This document shows positions 18,615 to 27,649 of a DNA stretch of 64,000 nt, piece by piece. Location of the stretch: positions 3,162,001 to 3,226,000 of the forward strand of contig NZ_CP031598.1 of NCBI RefSeq assembly GCF_008728195.1, in the 5' to 3' direction. The notes beneath the pieces are model-generated. The model was given only the letters and a program-made list of their open reading frames with translations, had not been told where the DNA came from and searched no databases. How positions within the stretch are numbered: the first letter of the stretch is position 1; each line of letters starts with the position of its first letter. The position numbers were made by a program, and so were the translations under genes. This DNA comes from Roseovarius indicus (lineage in GTDB: Bacteria > Pseudomonadota > Alphaproteobacteria > Rhodobacterales > Rhodobacteraceae).

Positions 18615-20204
18615 TTATGTTGCCCCGCGCACGAAGGCCACAAGCTGACGGGTCGAGCCGTCCTTGCCGGCGCCATCCTCCGCGCCCGACAGGATCGGCG
18701 CCATTTCCTTCGCCAGCGCTTTGCCCAGTTCCACGCCCCATTGATCGAACGAGTTGATCCCGAGAATCACGCCCTCGACAAAGACCCGGTGCTCGTACAG
18801 CGCCACGATCTGCCCCAGCCGCCGCGGCGTCAGCCGGTCATAGATCAGCGTGGTCGACGGCCGGTTGCCCGGAAAGACCCGGTGCGCCGCCTGCCGCTCA
18901 AGCTCGTCGCCTTCGAACCCGGCCGTCTCCATCTGCGCCCGCGCCTCGGCCAGGGTCCGGCCCCGCATCAGCGCCTCCGACTGCGCCAGGCAATTGGCGA
19001 CCAGCAAGTCGTGATGATGCGTCAGTTCCGGCTCGTGCCCCTTGGCGGCCACCATGAATTCACACGGCACCACCTGCGTGCCCTGGTGGATGAGCTGATA
19101 GAACGCGTGCTGCCCGTTCGTGCCCGGCTCGCCCCAGACAACGGGGCCGCTCTGCTCACTCAACGCATCGCCCTCCATCGTCACGCGCTTGCCGTTGCTT
19201 TCCATTTCCAGTTGCTGGAAATAGGCCGGCAACCGCGACAGCCGCTGGTCATAGGGCAGCACAGCGCGGGTCGGAAACCCGCAGGCATGGCTGTGCCACA
19301 GCCCCGTCAGCGCCAGCATGACCGGCATGTTCTCCTGCGCCGGCGCCGTTCGGAAATGCCCGTCCATCGCCGCGCCGCCCTTCAGGAACGCGCGGAAATC
19401 CTCCGGTCCGATCGCCAGCATCAGCGGCAACCCGATCGGCCCCCACATCGAATAGCGCCCGCCGACCCAATCCTCGAAGCCGAAAACCCGCTCGGGCGCG
19501 ATGCCGAAATCGGCGGTTTTGTCCTCGGCGCTCGACACGGCGGCAAACTGCGCGGCCGGGTCGTCCACCGCCTTGGCCATCCACGCCCGCGCCGTCTCGG
19601 CATTGGTCATCGTCTCGATGGTGGTAAAGGTCTTGGAGGCCACGATCACCAGCGTCGTTCTCGGGTCGAGCCCGGCCAGGCAATCGGCAATATCCGCCCC
19701 GTCCACGTTCGACACGAAATGGCATCGCGGCCCGTCATGATAGGGCGACAGCGCCCGCGTCCCCATCTCGGGGCCAAGGTGAGAGCCACCGATCCCGATA
19801 TTGATCACGTCGGTGATCGGCCCGCCGGCGCCGGTGAAACGGCCCTCCCGCACGTCCTCGGCAAAGGCCTCCATCCGCGCCAGCGTCTCCAGCACGCCCG
19901 GCATCACGTCCTGCCCGTCCACCTCGACCGGTCCGCCGTCGAGGTTGCGCAGCGCGGTATGCAACACCGCCCGCCCCTCGGTCTCGTTGATCTTCTCGCC
20001 CGCGAACATCGCGGCGCGACGCTCTTCCACCCGATGCGACTGGGCAATTGACAGAAGCAGCGCCCGTGCCTCCTTGCTCATCGCCGTCTTGGAGTAATCG
20101 AAAAGCATCCCGTCGAAGCTGACAGAAAAGTCGGCCGCCCGGCCCTCTTCCTTCAAAAGCTCCGAGATCCGCGCGCCGGTATCGGCCGTCAAAGCCTCCC
20201 ACAT
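18615..20204 (-). CDS. pgi: Glucose-6-phosphate isomerase
   Basis: A 529-residue phosphoglucose isomerase. [39 protein letters not shown], the signature [14 protein letters not shown] and QLIHQGTQ with [12 protein letters not shown] are all present. It interconverts glucose-6-phosphate and fructose-6-phosphate and so feeds hexose phosphates into zwf, whose gene lies upstream on the same strand. It starts 106 bp after the pgl stop; a GGGAG lies upstream of the ATG. Confidence 0.97.
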   Translation of the reverse strand: MWEALTADTGARISELLKEEGRAADFSVSFDGMLFDYSKTAMSKEARALLLSIAQSHRVEERRAAMFAGEKINETEGRAVLHTALRNLDGGPVEVDGQDVMPGVLETLARMEAFAEDVREGRFTGAGGPITDVINIGIGGSHLGPEMGTRALSPYHDGPRCHFVSNVDGADIADCLAGLDPRTTLVIVASKTFTTIETMTNAETARAWMAKAVDDPAAQFAAVSSAEDKTADFGIAPERVFGFEDWVGGRYSMWGPIGLPLMLAIGPEDFRAFLKGGAAMDGHFRTAPAQENMPVMLALTGLWHSHACGFPTRAVLPYDQRLSRLPAYFQQLEMESNGKRVTMEGDALSEQSGPVVWGEPGTNGQHAFYQLIHQGTQVVPCEFMVAAKGHEPELTHHHDLLVANCLAQSEALMRGRTLAEARAQMETAGFEGDELERQAAHRVFPGNRPSTTLIYDRLTPRRLGQIVALYEHRVFVEGVILGINSFDQWGVELGKALAKEMAPILSGAEDGAGKDGSTRQLVAFVRGAT

Positions 20205-20310
20205 GCCGTTGTCTCCCGCCCCTGCGTGTCACCGTTCCTTACGTACTTCGGGGAAAACGTCGAAACCCTGAAAATGGTTTCCACGGACAAGGGCGTTGCC
20301 CGCGTCCCCG

Positions 20311-20982
20311 TCACGGCGCCCAGTGTACCGTCGCCTCTTCCAGCACGGCCGCCACCGGCGCCTTCACCGGCTCGAGCGATCGCGCCCGGTCAAGCGCGGC
20401 CTTCTTCGCCTGTCCGGTGATCACCACATGCAGCGCCAGTGCATCCCTGAGAACCCGTGCCGACAGCGTCAGCCGCGGCTCGGGCACGTCCTTGGCCCGC
20501 ATCGGCACCAGCACCGGCCCGTAGCGGTCAAGCGCCGTCTCGAGGTTGTCCGCGCCGGGAAACAGCGACGCGGTGTGCATGTCGCTTCCCATCCCCAGCA
20601 GGCAGACGTTGATCGGCAGGGCCGGGCTTATCGCCTCTTCCAGCTCCGCCAGCACCGGCTCGGGCGTCTCCGACTTCCGGTACAGCGGCAGGAACCGCGC
20701 CTTCGCGGCCCGCCCCACCATCAGCCGCTCGCGGATCAGCCGGCTGTTCGAGCGCACATGCACCTCGGGCAGCCACCGCTCGTCGCTCGGCAACACGTCG
20801 ACCCGGCTCCAGTCCAGGTCGGAGTCGCAGAGGCTGTCGAAGACCGGCCCGGGCGTCGTCCCGCCCGGCACCACGAACAGCACCCTGTCCTTGTGCTCCA
20901 GCGCGGCCGTCAGCTCCCCGGCCAGCGTGTTGGCCAGGTGCACCGCCATCAGCTCGTCGTCTGGATAGTCGATGAAATTCAT
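20311..20982 (-). CDS. pgl: 6-phosphogluconolactonase
   Basis: A 223-residue DevB-type lactonase. Motifs are VPGGTTPGPVFDSL, DVLPSDERWLPEVH followed by SNSRLI, and LLGMGSDMHTASLFPG with the catalytic His. It hydrolyses 6-phosphogluconolactone to 6-phosphogluconate, the product that enters the Entner-Doudoroff route. Its ATG overlaps the zwf stop by 4 nt (ATGA), so the two are translationally coupled. Confidence 0.96.
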   Translation of the reverse strand: MNFIDYPDDELMAVHLANTLAGELTAALEHKDRVLFVVPGGTTPGPVFDSLCDSDLDWSRVDVLPSDERWLPEVHVRSNSRLIRERLMVGRAAKARFLPLYRKSETPEPVLAELEEAISPALPINVCLLGMGSDMHTASLFPGADNLETALDRYGPVLVPMRAKDVPEPRLTLSARVLRDALALHVVITGQAKKAALDRARSLEPVKAPVAAVLEEATVHWAP

Positions 20983-22433
20983 GCCTTGATCTCCCGCCAG
21001 CGCCGCCCGTCGCGATGCATAAGCATCAGCGCGTCGTCAGGCCCGGCACTTCCCGTGGCATAGGGCAGCGGGTCGTCGCCGCGTTTCTCCCATCCGGCGA
21101 TCACCTCGTCCGCCCAGGCCCAGGCCTCCTCGACCTCGTCGCCGCGCATGAACAGCGTCTGGTTGCCCCGGATAACATCCATGATCAGCCGTTCATAGGC
21201 ATCGGGGAAATCCGCCTCCTCCGGGCCCAGCGCCTCGGCAAAGGTCATGTCGAGCGGCACATCGACCAGCCGCATGCCGCCCGGGCCCGGCTCCTTGATC
21301 GTCACGCCAAGCTCGATCCCCTCGTTGGGCTGCAGCTTGATGGTCAGGATATTGCGGTGCCGCCCGGCCTCTTCGCCGAAGATCGAATGCGGCGCATCCT
21401 TGAAGACCACGGCAATCTCGCTCGCCCGTTCCTTCAGCCGCTTGCCGGTGCGCAGGTAGAACGGCGTGCCCGCCCAGCGCCAGTTGCTGACCCTTGCCCT
21501 CAGCGCCACGAAGCTCTCCGTCGTGCTGTCGCGGTTGCCCACCTGGTTGCGATAGCTCGGCCGCCCGCCCGAGCCCTCGTACTGGCCCCGCACAACGTCA
21601 TCGGGCGCCACCGGGTCAAGCGCGCGGATCACCTTCAGCTTCTCGTCGCGCACCGAATCGGGGTTAAACTTCGCCGGCGGCTCCATCGCGATCAGGCACA
21701 GAAGCTGCATCAGGTGGTTCTGCATCATGTCCCGCATGGCCCCGGCCCGGTCGTAGTAATCGCCGCGCCCGCCCACGCCCACGGCCTCGGCCACGGTGAT
21801 CTGGATGTGATCGACATACTGGCTGTTCCACAGCGGCTCGAACAGCATGTTCCCGAAGCGGATCGCCATCAGGTTCTGCACCGTCTCCTTGCCGAGGTAA
21901 TGGTCGATCCGGTAAATCTGGCTTTCGTCGAAATGCTCGGCCAGCACCCTGTTCAGCTCCCGCGCCGTCTTCAGGTCGCGCCCGAACGGCTTCTCCACCA
22001 CGATCCGCGTCTGCCCGTCGGCCAGCCCGTGCTGGTGCAGCCGCTCCGCCAGCGGCCCGAAGAGCCTTGGCGCCACCGAGAAGTAGAACGCCCTGATCCG
22101 GTCCGACCGGGTGATCCGGGCCAGCTCCTCCCAGCCGTCATCGCCCATGGCATCGACCACGACGTAATGCAGCATGGCCAGGAACTCGTCGAGATGCGCC
22201 TTCTTGGTGCCCGCCGACTGATCGGACGCCATGATCGCTTCCGCCGCGAAATCCCGATACCCTTGGGTGTCCATCTCGCCCCGGGCCGCGCCGGTGATGC
22301 GCACGTCGCCCTCGATCTGGCCGGCGCAATACCGTCGGAAAAGGCCCGGCAGGATTTTCCGCCGCGCGAGATCCCCCGTGCCGCCGAAAATCACCAGGTC
22401 GAAGGGATCCACAGGAATGACACGCGAAACCAT
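20979..22433 (-). CDS. zwf: Glucose-6-phosphate 1-dehydrogenase
   Basis: A 484-residue enzyme. FGGTGDLARRKILP is the nucleotide-binding motif, RIDHYLGKETVQN is the active-site signature with the catalytic His/Lys, and PVQLIRTG-like YLRTGKRL is present. It oxidises glucose-6-phosphate with NAD(P)+ to the lactone. GGAGAGGTCTG precedes the ATG at 22433. It is the first gene of zwf-pgl-pgi and is divergent from the radical SAM gene across 155 bp. The dehydratase and aldolase genes (edd, eda) are not in the window. Confidence 0.97.
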   Translation of the reverse strand: MVSRVIPVDPFDLVIFGGTGDLARRKILPGLFRRYCAGQIEGDVRITGAARGEMDTQGYRDFAAEAIMASDQSAGTKKAHLDEFLAMLHYVVVDAMGDDGWEELARITRSDRIRAFYFSVAPRLFGPLAERLHQHGLADGQTRIVVEKPFGRDLKTARELNRVLAEHFDESQIYRIDHYLGKETVQNLMAIRFGNMLFEPLWNSQYVDHIQITVAEAVGVGGRGDYYDRAGAMRDMMQNHLMQLLCLIAMEPPAKFNPDSVRDEKLKVIRALDPVAPDDVVRGQYEGSGGRPSYRNQVGNRDSTTESFVALRARVSNWRWAGTPFYLRTGKRLKERASEIAVVFKDAPHSIFGEEAGRHRNILTIKLQPNEGIELGVTIKEPGPGGMRLVDVPLDMTFAEALGPEEADFPDAYERLIMDVIRGNQTLFMRGDEVEEAWAWADEVIAGWEKRGDDPLPYATGSAGPDDALMLMHRDGRRWREIKA

Positions 22434-22588
22434 CAGACCTCTCCTGTCCCGCCGCGATACCGAATTGACGCGCGGCGTTCACGGGGCCTTTATGCCCCTA
22501 TCACAAACCCGTCACCAGCCCGGTCATGGCTTTTCACGACAAAAAGGACAGGTTACGCCCGAAATGCAAACCAAAATCAGGTGATTTG

Positions 22589-23542
22589 ATGAAAGACGCC
22601 GCCACAGCCCTGGCCAATGACGGCAAGTTCCGTGACCCGCAGGTAACCGCCGACGGGCAACCCCGCGCCCACGTGCCCCTCTCCAGGCCCGAGACGCTCT
22701 GGTTCAACACCGGCACGCTCTGCAACATCACCTGCGTGAACTGCTATATCGAAAGCTCGCCCGAGAACGACCGCCTCGTCTACATGACCGAGGCCGAGGT
22801 GCGCGACTATCTCGACCAGCTTGAAACCCGGGGCTGGCCGGTCCGCGAGATCGGCTTCACCGGCGGCGAGCCCTTCATGAACCCCGAGATGTGCGCCATG
22901 GCCCGCGCCGCGCTGGACCGCGGCTACGACGTCCTGATTCTTACCAACGCCATGCGCCCGATGATGCGCCCGAACGTGCAGAACGCCCTCCGCGCCCTGA
23001 TCGAAGAGTACGGCGACCGTCTCACCCTGCGCATCTCCGTCGATCACTGGTCGGCACAGCACCATGACGAGGAGCGCGGCACCGGCGCCTTCGAGAAAAC
23101 CCTGGCCGGCATGGCCTGGCTGCGCGACGCGGGCGCCCGCATGACCGTCGCCGGCCGCAGCCTCTGGAATGAAACCGAGACCGAGGCCCGCGACGGCTAC
23201 CGCGCCTTCTATGCCGCGAACCGGTTTGCCATCGACGCCGACAACCCCGCCGAAACCGTGATCTTCCCGGAAATGGACATGCGCGTCGAGGTGCCCGAGA
23301 TCACCACCGCCTGCTGGGGCATCCTCGGCAAGTCGCCCGACGACGTGATGTGCGCCTCCTCGCGCATGGTCGTGAAACGCAAGGGCGCGCCCCGGCCGAC
23401 CGTGCTGTCCTGCACCCTCCTGCCCTACGACCCGCAATTCGAGATGGGCGAGACGCTGGAGGAGGCCGAGCGCGACGTCGCCCTCAACCACCCGCACTGC
23501 GCCAAGTTCTGCGTCCTCGGCGGCGCCAGCTGCTCGGGCTGA
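22589..23542 (+). CDS. Radical SAM protein with C-terminal cysteine cluster
   Basis: A 317-residue radical SAM enzyme. The motif CNITCVNCY (CxxxCxxC) near residue 49 binds the 4Fe-4S cluster, and GFTGGEPFMNPEM is the GGE SAM-contact motif. A late set of cysteines (CWG, CASS, CTLLPYDP and CAKFCVLGGASCSG at the very end) suggests one auxiliary Fe-S cluster in a SPASM-like tail. The start at 22589 follows CAGGTGA. The substrate is unknown, and no peptide precursor gene is seen nearby. It is not related by operon to zwf, which runs the other way. Confidence 0.85.
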   Translation: MKDAATALANDGKFRDPQVTADGQPRAHVPLSRPETLWFNTGTLCNITCVNCYIESSPENDRLVYMTEAEVRDYLDQLETRGWPVREIGFTGGEPFMNPEMCAMARAALDRGYDVLILTNAMRPMMRPNVQNALRALIEEYGDRLTLRISVDHWSAQHHDEERGTGAFEKTLAGMAWLRDAGARMTVAGRSLWNETETEARDGYRAFYAANRFAIDADNPAETVIFPEMDMRVEVPEITTACWGILGKSPDDVMCASSRMVVKRKGAPRPTVLSCTLLPYDPQFEMGETLEEAERDVALNHPHCAKFCVLGGASCSG

Positions 23543-23553
23543 GACGGCGCACA

Positions 23554-23675
23554 AGGGGGCGCTGCCACCCACGTTGAAACCCTGAAGGGTTCCAACGCTC
23601 CCCCGGGATATTTCCGGCCAGAAGAAGCTTGGGCGCGCCCCCGGCTTCATCTTGCCCGAAATACTCCCGCCGGAG
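23554..23675. repeat. Inverted pair of the CCCCCGGGATATTT intergenic element
   Basis: The forward copy (23554-23627) has GGGGGC near its start, the stem CGTTGAAACCCT / AGGGTTCCAACG at 23572-23597, then CCCCCGGGATATTTCCGG and CCAGAAGAAG. A degenerate copy on the minus strand (23645-23675) faces it tail to tail, reading GGGAGTATTT and CAAGATGAAG. Related copies lie at 35354-35400 and 45771-45848. Confidence 0.75.
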
Positions 23676-23755
23676 GCTCCCGAGGTCGCAACCAGACAAG
23701 CGGCCCGAAGGATAAGCGGCTCCAGTCCGAACAAGGACAGCCACGGAGCCCGCCA

Positions 23756-24904
23756 ATGCCCTTCCATTTCGACGCCGCCGAATACGCCGCCCGCCGCGCC
23801 CGCGCCACGCAGGCGGTCAAGGAGGCCGGGCTCGACGCGCTGATCCTCTTCGCACCGGAAAGCCACTACTGGATCTGCGGCTACGACACGTTCGGCTTCG
23901 CCATGTACCAGGCGATGGTGCTGACGGCGAAGGGCGATCTGCACCTGATGACCCGCATGCCCGACCGCCTCCAGGCATTCCAGACCTCGGTGCTGTCGGA
24001 AGACGAAATCCACGTCTGGCCGCAATACGAAGGGTCGAACCCGGCCGAACACCTGAAGAACCTGCTGACTGACCTCGGCGTGGCGGAGGGCCGCCTCGGC
24101 TTCGAATCGGATACCGCCGGCCTCACCGACCGCAACGGCCAACTCACCCGTGCGGCCCTGCCCGCGGCAGAGGAGCATTCCGACCTCATCCGCGCCCTGC
24201 GCCGCGTGAAAAGCCCCGCCGAGATCGAGATGCACCGCCGCGCCGGCCAACTGGCCGATGACGCCATGGATGCGGGCCTTGCCGAGACCCGCGCGGGCGC
24301 CTTCGAAGGCGATATCCTCGCCGCCATGCAGGGCGCCGTCTTCCGCGGCGGCGGCGATTATGCCGGCAACGAGTTCATCCTCGGCTCCGGCCCGCAGGCG
24401 CTGCTGTCGCGCTACCATTCGGGCCGCCGGCACCTCGAGCCGCAGGACCAGATGACATGGGAATGGGCCGGCGCCTATGCCCGCTATCACGCCGCCATGA
24501 TGCGCACCGTCATCATCGGGAAACCCAGCGACAAACAGCGCCACATGCACGAGGCGGGCGTGGCCGCGCTCGAGGCCTGCGAAGACGCCATCCGCCCCGG
24601 CCGCCCCATGAGCGAGGTCTTCGACGCCCATGCCCGCACGCTCGACGACCACGGCCTCGGTCACGCCCGGATGCAGGCCTGCGGCTATGGCATGGGCGCG
24701 GTCTATAACCCCATCTGGGTGGATTTCCCGATGTTCTACGAGGGCAACCCGCTCCTCATGCAGGCCGGGCAGGTGTTCTTCCTTCACATGATCCTGATGG
24801 ATGCCGAGGCGGGATTGGCCATATGCCCCGGCCACTCGGTGCTCGTCACGGAAACCGGGGTCGAACGCCTCTCGCGCCAGCCGCTCGACCTGCTCGTCCG
24901 CTAG
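23756..24904 (+). CDS. Creatinase/prolidase-fold (M24) protein lacking the metal ligands
   Basis: A 382-residue protein with the two-domain creatinase/prolidase layout: N-terminal domain 1-150 with SHYWICGYDTFGF, and a pita-bread domain 155-380. All five M24 metal ligands look replaced: E236 (in TWEWAG) for the first Asp, A247 for the second, Y311 (GYGMG) for the His, H344 and G359 for the two Glu. The catalytic-type His is kept as H221 in SRYHSGRRHL. Metal-free M24 enzymes include creatinase and ectoine hydrolase, so a C-N hydrolase of small molecules is more likely than a peptidase. The substrate is unknown. Confidence 0.8.
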   Translation: MPFHFDAAEYAARRARATQAVKEAGLDALILFAPESHYWICGYDTFGFAMYQAMVLTAKGDLHLMTRMPDRLQAFQTSVLSEDEIHVWPQYEGSNPAEHLKNLLTDLGVAEGRLGFESDTAGLTDRNGQLTRAALPAAEEHSDLIRALRRVKSPAEIEMHRRAGQLADDAMDAGLAETRAGAFEGDILAAMQGAVFRGGGDYAGNEFILGSGPQALLSRYHSGRRHLEPQDQMTWEWAGAYARYHAAMMRTVIIGKPSDKQRHMHEAGVAALEACEDAIRPGRPMSEVFDAHARTLDDHGLGHARMQACGYGMGAVYNPIWVDFPMFYEGNPLLMQAGQVFFLHMILMDAEAGLAICPGHSVLVTETGVERLSRQPLDLLVR

Positions 24905-25011
24905 GCGCACATCACGCGAAACCCCGCCGGCCGGCATTATCCTGTTGCCAGTGCCCGGACCTTGCCCGACACTCCGCCTTCGGTCCTCCTCCTGTTCAGG
25001 TTCGCGCCCCC

Positions 25012-26787
25012 ATGCCCTACGATCAGCTGTTCGTTCTTCTCCTGCTGGCCCTCGTCTTCGCCGGCTTCCTGTTCGAGCTCTACCCGCCCGAGGTCACGGC
25101 GCTGTCGGCCTCCGCCGTGCTTCTGGCGACCGGCATCCTCGGCACCGACGATTTCCTGAACGTCTTCTCCTCCGGCGCGCCGATCACCATCGCGATGATG
25201 TTCATCATCTCGGCCGCGCTCGAACGCACCGGCGTGCTGACCCTTCTCGGCGACGTCCTGCAGAAACAGGCGCGCGGCTCGATGTCGCGGGCGGTGCTGA
25301 TCATGATGGCCGCCGCCATCGCCGCCTCGGCTTTCATGAACAACACCCCCGTCGTCGTGCTGCTGACGCCGGTGATGATCTCGGTCGCGGCCTCGGTGGG
25401 CGCGGCGCCCTCGAAGGTGCTGATCCCGCTCTCCTACGCGGCCATCTTCGGCGGCACGCTCACCCTGATCGGCACGTCCACCAACATCCTGATGAGCGAC
25501 GTCGCGCTCGCCGCCGGCCAGCCTCGCATCACCATGTTCGAAATGACCCTTCCGGGGCTGTTCCTGGCCGGCGCCGGCATGATCTACATGGTCATCGCAG
25601 GCCGCTACCTGCTGCCCAACCGCGCCTCCCTTTCCTCGGTCCTGGGCCAGGAACGCAAGCGCAAGTTCCTCGCGCGCCTGCTCATTCCCGCCGGCTCGGC
25701 CCATATCGGCAAGGCCCTCGCCGACCTGCCCTTCAACACGTCTCAATCCCGCATTCTCGACGTGATCCGCGGCGAACGCTCGCAGCGCGCGCGCCTGTCC
25801 TCCCTCACGCTCGAAGCCGGCGACCGGGTCGTCATCAAGACCGACGCGGGCGAGCTTCTGGGCCTCAAGGAAGACGGCAGCGTCGCCTTCAACGAGATGC
25901 ACGACACCGGGTTCGAGCCGGTCACCGCCGAAAGCACCATGATGATGGAAGGCAGCATCGGGCCCAAGTCGATGCTGCGCGGCCGCATGCTGGGCGACCT
26001 GCGCCTGCGCCGCACCTACGGCATCTATGTCCTCGCCGTGCACCGCGACGACCGCAACATCACCGAGAGCACCGAGACGCTCCGCCTGCGCTTCGCCGAC
26101 ACGCTGCTGCTGGAAGGGCCCGCCGAAGGGCTGCAACGGCTGGTGGCCGATGGCGGCATCGTCAACCTCTCGACCCCCTCCGAACGGCCCGTCCGCCGCG
26201 GCAAGGCCCCCATCGCCATCGCCACCATCCTCGGCGTCATGGTGCTGGCAGCGTTCGGGCTGATGCCCATCGCGGGCCTCGCGGTGATAGGCGCCTCGGT
26301 CGTCATGCTGACCGGCTGCGTCGACCCGGAAGAGGCGTTCGACGCCATCGACTGGCGCATCCTGTTCCTGATCTTCGGGATGCTGGGCCTCAGCCAGGGG
26401 CTCGACAACACCGGCGCCGCGGAAACCGTGGTCGCGTTCATCGTCGGCCTGACCGGCGGCTTCGGGCCATTGGCGGCGCTGGCGGCGGTCTATCTCTTCA
26501 CCAGCCTGCTGACCGAGATGATCAGCAACAACGCCGTAGCCGTCCTCGTCGGGCCGATCGTGATCGGCATGGCGGTGCAACTGGGTTACGACCCGCGACC
26601 CTTCATCATGGCGGTGATGTTCGCGGCCTCGGCCAGCTTCGCCACCCCCATCGGCTACCAGACCAACACCTTCGTCTACGGCGCGGGCGGCTACCGGTTC
26701 CGCGATTTCGTAATCGTGGGCCTGCCGCTCAACCTGCTCTTCGCGGTGGTGGCGGTACTGGTGATACCCCTCTTCTTCCCCTTCTGA
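25012..26787 (+). CDS. SLC13/ArsB-type permease with TrkA-C (RCK_C) domains
   Basis: A 591-residue inner-membrane protein. N-terminal helices carry SAFMNNTPVVVLLTPVMI and LIGTSTNILMS, a hallmark of the DASS/SLC13 family. A cytoplasmic insert at about residues 210-370 holds two TrkA-C-like domains (for example ARLSSLTLEAGDRVVIKT). C-terminal helices have TEMISNNAVAVLVGPI and SFATPIGYQTNTFVYG. It probably imports a dicarboxylate, sulfate or similar anion with Na+. The ATG at 25012 is chosen because the first helix starts directly there. Open frame upstream to 24823 overlaps the M24 gene and is not protein-like. Confidence 0.9.
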   Translation: MPYDQLFVLLLLALVFAGFLFELYPPEVTALSASAVLLATGILGTDDFLNVFSSGAPITIAMMFIISAALERTGVLTLLGDVLQKQARGSMSRAVLIMMAAAIAASAFMNNTPVVVLLTPVMISVAASVGAAPSKVLIPLSYAAIFGGTLTLIGTSTNILMSDVALAAGQPRITMFEMTLPGLFLAGAGMIYMVIAGRYLLPNRASLSSVLGQERKRKFLARLLIPAGSAHIGKALADLPFNTSQSRILDVIRGERSQRARLSSLTLEAGDRVVIKTDAGELLGLKEDGSVAFNEMHDTGFEPVTAESTMMMEGSIGPKSMLRGRMLGDLRLRRTYGIYVLAVHRDDRNITESTETLRLRFADTLLLEGPAEGLQRLVADGGIVNLSTPSERPVRRGKAPIAIATILGVMVLAAFGLMPIAGLAVIGASVVMLTGCVDPEEAFDAIDWRILFLIFGMLGLSQGLDNTGAAETVVAFIVGLTGGFGPLAALAAVYLFTSLLTEMISNNAVAVLVGPIVIGMAVQLGYDPRPFIMAVMFAASASFATPIGYQTNTFVYGAGGYRFRDFVIVGLPLNLLFAVVAVLVIPLFFPF

Positions 26788-26852
26788 CCCAAAGGGCAGG
26801 TGCGGGGCGACCCGCGCTTGCCCGCCCCTGCCCGGCACCCCATATTCCCCTC

Positions 26853-27536
26853 ATGCTGAAGTTCACCCCCATCCTCCTGGCGATTCTCTATGCCGTGGCC
26901 ATGTATCGCTTCTCGGTCTGGCGCACCCGGCGCGAGCTCGACGCCCGGTCCTCCGAACTGGCCGACCCGCGCCTGAAGAAGCTGACCGACCGCCTGGCAT
27001 CCGCGCTCGATCTGCCCCGCATCAAGGTCCATATCTACGAGATCGACCCGGTGAACGGGCTCGCCGCCCCCGATGGGCGCATCTTCATCACCCGCGGCTT
27101 CTACCGCAAGTTCCAGAACGGCGAGATCTCGGCCGAGGAAATGGCCAGCGTCATCGCCCACGAGCTTGGCCACGTGGCCCTGGGCCATTCCCGCCGCCGG
27201 ATGATCGACTTCTCCGGCCAGAATGCCCTGCGCACGGCGCTGGCGATGATCCTGTCGCGCTTTCTGCCCGGCATCGGCGTGCTGATCGCCAACGGCCTGA
27301 CCACCCTGCTGGCCGCCCGCCTGTCGCGCAGCGACGAATACGAGGCCGACGAATACGCCGCCGCCCTTCTGACCAAGTCGGGCATCGGGACGGCGCCCCA
27401 GAAATCGCTGTTCAACAAGCTCGAAGACCTCACCCAGTCCCGCTCCGGCGCCGCGCCGGCCTGGCTGATGAGCCACCCGAAAACCGGCGAACGCATCGCG
27501 GCCATCGAGAAGCTCGAGGCCAAGTGGGCGCAATAG
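26853..27536 (+). CDS. M48-family zinc metalloprotease
   Basis: A 227-residue membrane-anchored protease. The N-terminal helix is MLKFTPILLAILYAVAMY; the zinc motif HELGH is at residues 103-107 and the third ligand Glu is in DEYEADEYA (161-169). It ends with SHPKTGERIAAIEKL. This is a short HtpX-like enzyme with only one clear helix before the catalytic domain and a hydrophobic stretch after it. It may act in membrane-protein quality control. A much longer open frame from 24801 reads through the permease in another phase and is rejected as its start. Confidence 0.88.
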   Translation: MLKFTPILLAILYAVAMYRFSVWRTRRELDARSSELADPRLKKLTDRLASALDLPRIKVHIYEIDPVNGLAAPDGRIFITRGFYRKFQNGEISAEEMASVIAHELGHVALGHSRRRMIDFSGQNALRTALAMILSRFLPGIGVLIANGLTTLLAARLSRSDEYEADEYAAALLTKSGIGTAPQKSLFNKLEDLTQSRSGAAPAWLMSHPKTGERIAAIEKLEAKWAQ

Positions 27537-27649
27537 GGCCCGAAGACCGAACAAAAGCCGCCATTCCGCGCCTTCCGGCCATAGTCCGGCCCAACTTTCG
27601 TTAAATCTCGACGCTACCGACTGTCCTACGGGAACCCGAGAGGACAGAC

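Noticed and set aside
22577..24937. Minus-strand open frame of about 790 codons
   Set aside because: Antisense of the radical SAM and M24 genes, rich in Gly/Ala/His/Arg without domain features; the same applies to 6019-8187, 24937-26838, 27683-29674, 39117-41363 and 45986-48115.
24801..27536. 911-codon frame ending in the M48 protease
   Set aside because: Its first 680 residues are the permease gene read in the wrong phase. Only the last 227 residues, from 26853, form a protein.
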